Source of the DNA: Salinarchaeum laminariae
Lineage (GTDB): Archaea; Halobacteriota; Halobacteria; Halobacteriales; Salinarchaeaceae
Assembly (NCBI RefSeq): GCF_023204835.1
Contig: NZ_CP096270.1
Span: 992,001-1,056,000 of the forward strand
Length of the DNA: 64,000 nucleotides
Direction of reading: 5' to 3'
In this document: in pieces, positions 43,221 through 50,625 of the stretch
Layout: each line of letters begins with the position of its first letter
Numbering within the stretch: position 1 is the first letter of the stretch
Made by a program: the position numbers and the translations under genes
Notes under the pieces: generated by a model
What the model saw: only the letters and a program-made list of their open reading frames with translations
Databases searched by the model: none
Told to the model about the DNA's origin: nothing

Positions 43221-45767
43221 TCACGAAAAGTCACCCAGGTTCGACTGGTCGCTGTCGTCACCGTCGTCGCGGGCGCCGTCGGCTCCACTCCCGTCGGCAG
43301 CACCGCCGGTCGCGGCCAGCGTCGCCTCATTTTCGGCCGTTTCGTCGGCGTCGATCGACTCCATCGAGGCGTCCTCTCGGCCGGCGTTCTCGAGGATAGT
43401 TTCGGCCGTCGCCTCACGTCCCCGGAGTGCGCCGAGAATGACGCTCTTGTCAGCCGTCCGGAGCGCCTCGCGGTCTTCGATCCCGGCGCGGTAGAGCCGC
43501 CGGGCGCGTTTGCGGCCGACGCTCCGGACGCCGACGAGGTCGAGGAGTTCGTCCTTGACCCCGTGCTGGACGCGCATCCTGGCCTCGCGGACGTCGTCCA
43601 CGACGGGCGCGTCGAGTTCGGAGACGATTTCCTCGGTCGCGCCGAGCAGCCACTCCGCGGTGTCGACCTTCGAGCGGATGTCTCCGGGGCCGACGCCGTA
43701 GCGGTTCGTAATCCGGTCCTCGTCGAGCTCCTCCGCCCAGTCTTCGAGCAACTTCGCGGTCTTGAGCGCCGAGAGCCAGTGTTCGAACCGGTCGTCCTCG
43801 TACTCGCTCGGCGCGGCGCCGAGCAGCTCGGTCTCGTGCTCGTAGTACAGCTCCGAGTATTTCTCGCGGTCGCCGGATTTGAGGTAGAGCTCGTACATGT
43901 CCGGCGTGCGCGAGACGAGGTGGTAGAGCGCGAGCGGCGTCAGCGAGACGGACTCGTCGTACTCCGGGCCATCGCCAGTTTTGTCGTCTCCCCCGTCGTC
44001 CTCCTCTGCTCCCCGATCGTCGGCCAGGGGAGTCGCGTCTCGCTCATCGTCGACGAGTTCGTTGGCGGGTGTGAATCCGCCGCCGGCGCTCTCCTCGTTC
44101 AGCTTGGCATCGTCGGGATTCGGTGTCTCGGTATCGCCCCCCATCGCTGCCTCGGCACCGCTGGATCCGGTTACCGCGTTCTCCTCGACGACGAGCGCGT
44201 CCTCGATGCCGTCGACGATCGTCGCGGCACTCATCGGATCGAGATAGAGCCGTGACACGGTGTGCCCGAGGTTCGTGGCAGTAAGCGTGTCTCCATCACG
44301 TTCCAGGAAGCCGTTGCGCTGGAGGAAGACGAGCACGTCCTCGACGACGCGCTCGATGCGGCCCGCCTCCTCCGTCTGGCTCGCGTAGAGCGTCTCGTCG
44401 AGGAAGGCGAGCAACTCCTCTCGCGAGCGGGCGAACCCGGACGCGACGGTGGCGAGCACGTGCGTCCGGAGGGCGGGCTCGGCCGCGAGCTTGGACTGCA
44501 CGGGCTCTGGATCGGCCTCGACGTATCGCTCGAACAGCTCGTCGAGTTCGTCGTGCCCTTTCGCGAGCAGGAGCGCCTCGCCATATGGGTCCATCCCGGG
44601 GCGACCAGCCCGGCCCATCATCTGGTGCACCTCGAGGACTGGTAGCGGTTTCATCCCGCCCGAGCTGCCATCGAACCGCCGCCAGTCCCTGACGACGACT
44701 CGGCGACTCGGCGTATTCACGCCCGCTGCGAGCGTCGGCGTCGCGGACACGACCTTCACCAGCCGATCGCGGAACGCGTCCTCGATGAGCGTGCGATGTT
44801 CGCTGGCGAGGCCGGCGTGGTGGAAGGCGGCGCCCTGCGCCACCGCGTCGGCGAGGTCGTCGCTGGTCTCGGTGTCGCTGACGCTTCTGATCTCCTCGGC
44901 GAGACTGCCGAGCTTGGCCCGTTCTTCGGGGTCGAGATTGGGCTCGACGACGCTTCCCAGCCTGCCCGCGGCTGCCTCGGCGTTCCGGCGGGAGTTGACG
45001 AACACGAGCGTCGAGCCGTCGTCCTCGAGGGTGTCCCGGACGATCGCGCCCGTCGCTGATTCGCTGGCGCCGACGGGGAGCTCCTCCCTCGTGGCCTCGT
45101 CCTCGCCGTCGTCGAAGTGGGCGGCGTCGCCGAAGTGGACGCCCATCCGGAGCTCGATCGGGCGCCAGTCTGTGTCGACGAGTTCTGCGTCGAGCCACGC
45201 CGCGATCTCGTCGGCGTTGTCGATCGTCGCGGAGAGGGCGACGAGCTGTGCGCCGGGATTCAGCTGGCGGAGCTTCGCGAGCGTGACTTCCAGCGTCGGC
45301 CCGCGCTCGGGGTCGTCGATGAGGTGGACCTCGTCGGAGACCACACAGCCGAGGTTCTCGACCCAGGAGGCGCCGTTCCGCACGAGAGAGTCCACCTTCT
45401 CCGAGGTTGCGACCACGAGATCCTTGCTCGAGAGCCACTCGCCGCTGGCCTCGTAGTTCCCGGTGGAGACGCCGACGTCGATCCCAAGCGATTCCAGGGC
45501 CTCGAACTCGGCCGCCTTCTCGCTGGCGAGCGCCCGAAGCGGGACGATGTAGAGGGCGGTTCCGCCGCGGTCGATCGCCGAGATCATCGCGAGCTGTGCG
45601 ATCAGCGTCTTGCCGCTGGCGGTCGGCACGCTCGCAACGAGATTCTCCCCCTTCGTAACGCCCGCCTCGACGGCCTCGGCCTGCGGCGGGTAGAGTGAGT
45701 CGACTCCCTCCGAGCGCAGATGCTCGACGGCGCCGGTTGGCAGTTCGGGGATCGACTCGACGTCCAT
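43221..45767 (-). CDS. hel308: Hel308-type superfamily 2 DNA helicase
   Basis: This 848-residue Ski2-like helicase has Q-motif region [13 protein letters not shown], motif I TASGKT (about 49-54), motif II DEVH (145-148), motif III LSATI, motif [13 protein letters not shown], and motif [13 protein letters not shown]. The winged-helix and ratchet helices follow, then the C-terminal helix-hairpin-helix domain ([17 protein letters not shown]). An acidic, low-complexity insert (about 535-600, Asp/Glu/Gly-rich) interrupts domain 4, as in other haloarchaeal Hel308. It acts on stalled replication forks. ATG 45767. The downstream gene is cgi121. Confidence 0.93.
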   Translation of the reverse strand: MDVESIPELPTGAVEHLRSEGVDSLYPPQAEAVEAGVTKGENLVASVPTASGKTLIAQLAMISAIDRGGTALYIVPLRALASEKAAEFEALESLGIDVGVSTGNYEASGEWLSSKDLVVATSEKVDSLVRNGASWVENLGCVVSDEVHLIDDPERGPTLEVTLAKLRQLNPGAQLVALSATIDNADEIAAWLDAELVDTDWRPIELRMGVHFGDAAHFDDGEDEATREELPVGASESATGAIVRDTLEDDGSTLVFVNSRRNAEAAAGRLGSVVEPNLDPEERAKLGSLAEEIRSVSDTETSDDLADAVAQGAAFHHAGLASEHRTLIEDAFRDRLVKVVSATPTLAAGVNTPSRRVVVRDWRRFDGSSGGMKPLPVLEVHQMMGRAGRPGMDPYGEALLLAKGHDELDELFERYVEADPEPVQSKLAAEPALRTHVLATVASGFARSREELLAFLDETLYASQTEEAGRIERVVEDVLVFLQRNGFLERDGDTLTATNLGHTVSRLYLDPMSAATIVDGIEDALVVEENAVTGSSGAEAAMGGDTETPNPDDAKLNEESAGGGFTPANELVDDERDATPLADDRGAEEDDGGDDKTGDGPEYDESVSLTPLALYHLVSRTPDMYELYLKSGDREKYSELYYEHETELLGAAPSEYEDDRFEHWLSALKTAKLLEDWAEELDEDRITNRYGVGPGDIRSKVDTAEWLLGATEEIVSELDAPVVDDVREARMRVQHGVKDELLDLVGVRSVGRKRARRLYRAGIEDREALRTADKSVILGALRGREATAETILENAGREDASMESIDADETAENEATLAATGGAADGSGADGARDDGDDSDQSNLGDFS

Positions 45768-45942
45768 CTGCGAGGAGGTTGGCGCGTGCTCCGGTTTAGG
45801 GTTCCGGATACGTCGATGGGCGAGCGGCGTAGCTGCTCGCTGACGGATCGGTGGTGACCGTCGTCTCGAACGCCCTCGGCACGTTCGCCTCGCGATCCGA
45901 TCCCAAACGTCTCAAGCAGTCCCGGCCCCAACGGGAGCGTGA

Positions 45943-46599
45943 ATGGGGTACGACGCGGTCGTTTTCGACAACGACGGGGTCCTCGTGGAACCGACTGACG
46001 TGAACGTCCTCCGGTCGGCGATCCGCGAGGCGTTCAACGAGGTCGGGGTGACCGACCCTGCGGCGGAGCACGTCGAGCGGCTGATCGGCGTCACCGTCGA
46101 CGACGTCGAGGAAGTCGCCGACGAGTACGGGCTCGACCCCGAGGAGCTCTGGCACGCCAGGGACACCGCCGGCTCGAACCACCAGTCCGAGCTGATCCGC
46201 AACGGTGGGAAGGGGCTGTTTCCGGACGTCGAGGCGCTCCATGGCGTCGCCGCGCCGATGGGGGTCGTCTCGAACAATCAGCACGCGACCGTCGAGACGA
46301 TCGTCGAGCACTACGGACTCGCCGAACTCTTCGAGGTGGTCTACGGCCGCCAGCCCACGCTCACCGACATCGGGCGCAAGAAGCCCGATCCGCACTACCT
46401 CCAGCGGGCCCTCGAGGATCTCGGTTCCGGCGACGACGCCGTCTACGTCGGTGACAAGGTGAACGATCTGAAGGTCGCCCGCAAGGTCGGCGTCGACGCT
46501 GCCTACGTCCGTCGGGCCCACAACGACCACGTCGAGCTTCCGCTCGAGCCGGAGTACGAGGTGGCCGACCTCGGGGAACTCGTCGCCGAGATCGAGTAG
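45943..46599 (+). CDS. HAD-superfamily hydrolase
   Basis: This 218-residue HAD enzyme has DNDGVLVEP motif I (note DxDGV), motif II in VVSNNQH, K in IGRKKPDP, and motif IV YVGDKVNDLKVAR. A cap of helices follows motif I (RSAIREAFNEVGV). Phosphoglycolate phosphatase-like activity is plausible; the substrate is not determinable. It is a paralogue in fold of the HAD gene at the left of the window but lacks the low-complexity insertion. It is divergent from hel308, about 175 bases apart. Confidence 0.86.
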   Translation: MGYDAVVFDNDGVLVEPTDVNVLRSAIREAFNEVGVTDPAAEHVERLIGVTVDDVEEVADEYGLDPEELWHARDTAGSNHQSELIRNGGKGLFPDVEALHGVAAPMGVVSNNQHATVETIVEHYGLAELFEVVYGRQPTLTDIGRKKPDPHYLQRALEDLGSGDDAVYVGDKVNDLKVARKVGVDAAYVRRAHNDHVELPLEPEYEVADLGELVAEIE

Positions 46600-46717
46600 C
46601 CGTCCACTGGACGTTTCATATTCAGGATTGAATGGATTCGCCCCCGTTTGGACTCGAATCTGAACAAATTGTGCCGACCATCACGCCTTTCTGGTCCTAA
46701 ATGGACGATGCCAGTGG

Positions 46718-47089
46718 ATGCACCGACGACGATTCCTGACGACGGCGACGAGCGTTTCAATCGCGACGCTGGCCGGTTGTTCCGGGCTGCTCGGTGGCGA
46801 CGGCGGTGGCCGCAGCGACCCCGAGAAGCGGGTCGTGAACTTCTACGCGGCGATCGACGACGGCGACGCCGATGCGGCCCGCTCGATGATTCACCCCGAC
46901 GGCCCACTTGCGGAGAACCCGTCCGTCTCGGGGTTCGGTGGTGCGACCATCTCCATCGAGTCCACGTCGCTCCTCGAGGAGTCGGACGGTGAGGCCACCG
47001 TCGAGTACGACCTCGTCGTCAACGACGAAGAACTGACGAATGAGCACGTGCTGCGGAAGCGCGATGGCGAATGGCTCATCTGGGAGTGA
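46718..47089 (+). CDS. Tat lipoprotein with small NTF2-like (DUF4878-like) domain
   Basis: This 123-residue protein has an N-terminus MHRRRFLTTATSVSIATLAG then CSG, giving a Tat signal plus lipobox LAGC. The mature part has VNFYAAIDDGDADAARSMIH and ATVEYDLVVNDEELTNEHVL followed by KRDGEWLI. This is the pattern of short DUF4878/NTF2-like lipoproteins in which a cone-shaped beta sheet packs against helices; the ligand is unknown. It should be anchored on the outer surface. A G-rich linker follows the lipidated cysteine. Confidence 0.78.
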   Translation: MHRRRFLTTATSVSIATLAGCSGLLGGDGGGRSDPEKRVVNFYAAIDDGDADAARSMIHPDGPLAENPSVSGFGGATISIESTSLLEESDGEATVEYDLVVNDEELTNEHVLRKRDGEWLIWE

Positions 47090-47952
47090 GGGGCCACCTC
47101 ACCGAGCCGTTTCGATAGGTAGTGCCTGTATCTCCCGACATCTGGGACCGCTGGAGTCTGTTTTTCGATCGTTGCAATTCACGGACAATCACCGGAGGGC
47201 GTCACCCTTCTCGTGAGTTCCCTCGTCGTTCAGATGCGCAGCTGGATCGAAATTCTATATTGCGAAATACGATATATTGGTGGCCAGTTTGCTGCTGTTC
47301 AAACGCTGCATACTGATCAGGCAGGCGTTCCCACTGGGGCGGATTTCGTCGTTCGACGTCTTGGGATGGAGGCCGCCAGAGTGTCCACAGCAGCTGCCAT
47401 CTTCAGGGCGGACGATCTTGGGCGTCTTCGGTCAGCTGCCGTGCTCACGTTCGTCTCACTGAGGCAACTGGCAGGACGGCGAGCAACAGCTCGTGATGCG
47501 GAAACCCCGCTCTGGGAGGTTGAATATTCGTGGATCGGACTGAAGGATGCTCGCCGCTTCGCAGCCGAATGTCCCTGTCCGACGCACGAGTCCCCCTCCA
47601 GTGCGTGCGGTTCGGGCCCCATCGCTGCGGATTCGAGTAAGGCCGAACACCCACCTTGACCGCGGTGGGGTCAGATCATTGCCGCAGCAAGTTCCGGGCC
47701 CACAACACGAAATAGTCGAACGATTTAGCTCGTTCGGCTCTGCCTCGGCCGGGGTGCACTCCGGTCTGGCGACCGCCCGGGGCGGGCCCTGCGTCGGGTT
47801 TGCTCGAGTGGACTGGTGCCGTCGCTACGGGCGTACAATCAGCAAGACCACGAGCCGTCTCGGATGCGGGCGAACCCGGGGGTTTGGTCTCGAGTGGGCG
47901 ATTTCCACTGGCCCACTCCCTTAGGTCGCGCCCTGCGAGATGCGTGTTTTCC
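47090..47952. other. Long gene-poor stretch
   Basis: About 860 bases separate the lipoprotein gene from the zinc-ribbon gene. Open frames exist (for example 47213-47659 forward) but lack haloarchaeal codon bias and known motifs. The left part is less GC-rich, with AT clusters around 47255-47280; the right part holds several GC-rich inverted motifs, for example around 47725-47795. I did not recognise a tRNA, SRP RNA or RNase P RNA. It may hold a non-coding RNA, a decayed mobile element or simply spacer. Confidence 0.5.
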
Positions 47953-48123
47953 TCAGGCCGTGGCCGAAGTGTCGACTGTCCCGTCGATAGTGACGAAGCC
48001 GTAGTTGCACTCTTCGCAGCGGAACTTTCGCTTTCGGCCGAGGTGGAGCTCGGTGCGTGCCGTCAGCCAGAACGTTTGCTCCTCGTCGCAGTCTGGACAG
48101 TATTTCTCGGCAGCGTCGCTCAT
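47953..48123 (-). CDS. Small zinc-ribbon protein, 56 residues
   Basis: ATG complement 48121-48123. The product has two CxxC pairs, CPDC near residue 8 and CEEC near residue 35, with an intervening basic RTELHLGRKRKFR stretch, forming a typical zinc beta-ribbon. A longer start at 48234 would place an unlikely Asp/Arg-rich leader before MSDAAEKYC. Haloarchaeal zinc ribbons of this type are conserved but uncharacterised. A weak TTCAAA element lies about 27 bases before the ATG. Confidence 0.75.
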   Translation of the reverse strand: MSDAAEKYCPDCDEEQTFWLTARTELHLGRKRKFRCEECNYGFVTIDGTVDTSATA

Positions 48124-48263
48124 TGCTCGATCGTGGGGGCCGCGAGGTTTGAACGTACTGATTTCTGTGAGATCTCGCCGATCGGGCCGATCGCCGTTCC
48201 CGTCGGACAGCTCGTGGCCCAGTTCGCCGCCCATTCTTTAAATAGTATATCGGATAACGCGAT

Positions 48264-48275
48264 ACCAAATTTGGT
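48264..48275. promoter_or_regulatory. Perfect 12-base palindrome
   Basis: ACCAAATTTGGT sits in the AT-rich part of the gap between the zinc-ribbon gene and the metal-exporter gene. A TATA-like TATTTAAAG (minus strand) lies just left of it. It could be an operator, but nothing links it to a regulator. Confidence 0.3.
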
Positions 48276-48514
48276 CCCAATTCTCCGTGGTGTTGACTTC
48301 CTCCGAACCGATAGATGAGTGGATTGAGGGCTTCTATTCCCCATTTAACGACGAATTGGCGGCGTCCACTACGACAAACCGCGTCGACCCCTGAACGTGA
48401 GGGTCCGACCAAGCGTACTGTCCTGTTCCCGGTTCCCTCTCCGGATTCGCTGCGGTATCTCGCCAACGCTATCGGCCAATCGGGGTCGTCAATCGTCTGC
48501 CCTGCGCACAATGA

Positions 48515-48528
48515 TTAGACGCATCTAA
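48515..48528. promoter_or_regulatory. Putative metal-regulator operator
   Basis: TTAGACGCATCTAA has inverted arms TTAGA/TCTAA (extended by one A/T pair on each side) around a four-base centre. It resembles DtxR/MntR/SirR-type operators in layout. It lies about 55 bases before the small leader ORF and about 25 bases upstream of the TATA element, so a bound protein could block or aid promoter use. Fit with metal-responsive regulation is inferred from the exporter downstream. Confidence 0.5.
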
Positions 48529-48551
48529 TGATTCTGTTAGAGGGAAACTAC

Positions 48552-48557
48552 TTTATA
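48552..48557 (+). promoter_or_regulatory. TATA element of the metal-exporter unit
   Basis: TTTATA lies 28-33 bases before the ATG at 48585. That spacing predicts transcription starting at that ATG rather than at the exporter ATG 95 bases further on. Confidence 0.55.
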
Positions 48558-48584
48558 GTTCGTGCCGACAACTACTTCTCGTAC

Positions 48585-48683
48585 ATGATGCAATCTGACT
48601 CCGCGTCGGCCGTCTCCTCTGGTCGACGCCCGGATCGCGAACGACTACATCGCAGACCGCCAGCACTGGTGACCGTCCAATGA
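48585..48683 (+). CDS. Short leaderless ORF (32 residues) coupled to the metal-exporter gene
   Basis: ATG 48585 follows the TATA element at leaderless spacing. The frame encodes 32 residues, beginning MMQSDSASAVSSG and becoming Arg/Pro-rich, and ends in a TGA that overlaps the exporter ATG (ATGA at 48680-48683). It contains no recognised domain. It may be a leader peptide whose translation delivers ribosomes to the exporter start. The alternative is that it is simply an untranslated leader that happens to be open. Confidence 0.45.
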   Translation: MMQSDSASAVSSGRRPDRERLHRRPPALVTVQ

Positions 48684-50008
48684 TCGGCAGGCAGGAAGCG
48701 ATCGACATCTTCGCCTTCTCGGTCAGGGACGGGTTCGTCCAGGTGAGCGCTTTCGTCGCGATCACCGTCCTCGTGTTCAGCTACGTCCAGTACCGCACGG
48801 GCGGCCGCATCGTCACGTGGCTCGAAAACAACGAGCGACTCCAGCCTCTCGCGGGCGCACTGCTCGGCCTGACTCCCGGCTGTGGCGGTGCGATCGTCGC
48901 GATGCCGTTGTACGTCCGCGGGACCATCAGCTTCGGTACCGTCGTGGCGACACTCGCCGCGACGGCGGGTGACTCCGCGTTCGTCATTCTCGCCCTCGCA
49001 CCCGAGGCAGCAGCGTACGCCTACGGGCTGGCCTTCCTCTCGGCTATCCTCTTCGGCTACGCGATCGACCTCTGGGGGCTCGGCGTCGGTCGCGTCGACA
49101 GCGCCGTCCAGCGGTTCAGCCGGCCTATGACCGACGGCGGCTTCGCGACGACGAGCGTCGCCGAAGGCGGCCCCAGCATCCCCGATTACGATCCGGGCGA
49201 TTACGGGTCCACAGGAGCACAACCTCCCGGGGACGCCGCTGCCTCCACGGATGACGGCGCGCACTCGGACGACCACGCCCACGCACACGGGCATCACCAC
49301 ACCCAGGGTTCCGAGTACGGATCGGCTGGCGAGCCCTGGCTGTCTGGCCCGATGACGACCGTCAGCCACGGCGTTCACGTCCTCTGGTGGGTCGTCGCAA
49401 TCGCGGGCCTGATCGCCGGCGTCGAGTACCTGCGTCGCGGTGCCCCGGAGGTCGCCATGGAGTTCGGGCCGACGTTCTTCGGGCTGTTCACGATCGCGGG
49501 ACTGCTCGGTACGACGACGTCATTTTACCTCCACTTCGTCGGCCGGCGGTACATCGGTGAAGGGGAGGCAGGTCGGATCCGCGAGTCCTTCGCGAGCACG
49601 TACGAGACGTTCCAGCACGCGGCAATGGAGACGGCGATGGTTACGGTCTGGGTCATCGGCGGCTACCTCGCCTACGAGTACGGCATGGCGATCTTCGCCC
49701 TGGACATCGGTGCCCTGGCCGCGGCCGCCGGCGTGTTCGCGCCGATCGCCGGCGCTATGCTCGGACTCGTGCCGGGCTGTGCCCCCCAGATCGTCTTCGC
49801 GACGCTCTACGCCGAGGGGGAGATCCCCTTCTCGGCCCTAACCGCGAACGCGATCAGCCAGGACGGGGACGCGCTGTTCCCGCTGCTGGCGATCGACATG
49901 AAGGCCGCGATTATCGCGACGATCTACACGACGATCCCGGCCCTGCTCACCGGCGTCGCGGTGTACTACCTCTGGCCGTTCGCGAGCTTCGGGTTCGGGG
50001 TGGCCTGA
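48680..50008 (+). CDS. Putative 10-TM heavy-metal/manganese exporter (ArsP_2 / putative Mn transporter family)
   Basis: This 442-residue membrane protein has two homologous halves that each contain the signature GA(L/M)LGLxPGCxxxIV (ALLGLTPGCGGAIVAMP and AMLGLVPGCAPQIVFAT) and paired AGDSAFVILAL/ QDGDALFPLLA segments. About ten helices are visible. The central cytoplasmic or exterior loop (about 155-225) is rich in Asp and His (HAHAHGHHH), a likely metal-binding loop. The family is annotated as putative metal exporter or manganese transporter. It directly precedes a UspA gene and is close to a P-type metal ATPase. An SD-like GGTGACC lies before ATG 48680. Confidence 0.82.
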   Translation: MIGRQEAIDIFAFSVRDGFVQVSAFVAITVLVFSYVQYRTGGRIVTWLENNERLQPLAGALLGLTPGCGGAIVAMPLYVRGTISFGTVVATLAATAGDSAFVILALAPEAAAYAYGLAFLSAILFGYAIDLWGLGVGRVDSAVQRFSRPMTDGGFATTSVAEGGPSIPDYDPGDYGSTGAQPPGDAAASTDDGAHSDDHAHAHGHHHTQGSEYGSAGEPWLSGPMTTVSHGVHVLWWVVAIAGLIAGVEYLRRGAPEVAMEFGPTFFGLFTIAGLLGTTTSFYLHFVGRRYIGEGEAGRIRESFASTYETFQHAAMETAMVTVWVIGGYLAYEYGMAIFALDIGALAAAAGVFAPIAGAMLGLVPGCAPQIVFATLYAEGEIPFSALTANAISQDGDALFPLLAIDMKAAIIATIYTTIPALLTGVAVYYLWPFASFGFGVA

Positions 50009-50488
50009 ATGTACGACAGCATACTCATCGCGACCGACGGGAGCGAGCCTGCGACCGCCGCGGCCCAGCACGCCGTCGACCTCGCTGCCGCGACGGGCGC
50101 GACCGTCCACGCGCTGTTCGTGGTCGACACCGACACCGGGTGGCTGACGGTCTCGAAGGCCGACGTGAAAGACTCGATCCGCGAGATCGGCGAAGGAGCC
50201 AGCCGGGAGGCGCTCCAGCAGGTCGAGCGCTTCGCGACCGAGGCCGACGTACAGTTGGCGACCGCCGTCCGCGAGGGCGCTCCCGAGGCGGAGGTCCTGG
50301 CGTACGCCGAGGAGGCCGACGTGGACCTCGTCGTGCTCGGGACGCACGGCCACAGCGCACTCAAGCGTCGGCTCCTCGGCAGCGTCGCCGAGCGCGTGAT
50401 CAACGGTGCGAGCGTGCCGGTCACGACGATCGGCGTGGCAGCTGGCGACCAGCCGTCGACGCAGGAACCGTCGAACGACGACTCGTAG
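50009..50488 (+). CDS. Universal stress protein UspA family
   Basis: This 159-residue protein has an N-terminus YDSILIATDGSEPATAAAQH, the first strand and ATP-site Asp. The C-terminal ATP-binding motif GTHGHSALKRRLLGSVAERV is the family's G-x2-G-x9-G(S/T) loop. ATG 50009 follows the exporter stop codon with no gap, so translation is coupled. Usp proteins bind ATP and modulate transporters or stress responses. Here it may serve the exporter, which is positional inference. Confidence 0.9.
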   Translation: MYDSILIATDGSEPATAAAQHAVDLAAATGATVHALFVVDTDTGWLTVSKADVKDSIREIGEGASREALQQVERFATEADVQLATAVREGAPEAEVLAYAEEADVDLVVLGTHGHSALKRRLLGSVAERVINGASVPVTTIGVAAGDQPSTQEPSNDDS

Positions 50489-50594
50489 GCCGACCAATCC
50501 TCGGCAGACGGACCGGTCGCTCCGCAGAATTAACAACTCGAACACGATCACTTGCCAAGGTTAGCCACTGAGATGGCCGTTTTTCGCAGCTAGG

Positions 50595-50601
50595 TTAATA
50601 A
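50595..50601 (+). promoter_or_regulatory. TATA-like element of the P-type ATPase gene
   Basis: TTAATAA is centred about 28 bases before ATG 50626, in a relatively AT-rich gap after the UspA gene. It suggests a leaderless transcript separate from the exporter/Usp unit. Confidence 0.5.
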
Positions 50602-50625
50602 CGTGGAAGCGAGTAGGTCGAATCA

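Noticed and set aside
46601-46613. Hairpin CGTCCACTGGACG after the HAD gene as a terminator
   Set aside because: The stem is only six pairs and the following T-run is weak; archaeal terminators rarely need a hairpin.
47213-47659. Forward frame of 148 codons in the gene-poor stretch
   Set aside because: Codon use is unlike neighbours, no recognised domain, overlapping reverse frames of similar quality.
47660-47950. Possible RNase P RNA or SRP RNA
   Set aside because: A GAGGAAAA stretch on the minus strand and GC-rich inverted motifs looked suggestive, but the diagnostic RNase P (GAGGAAAGTC, ACAGAA) and SRP helix 8 motifs could not be found.
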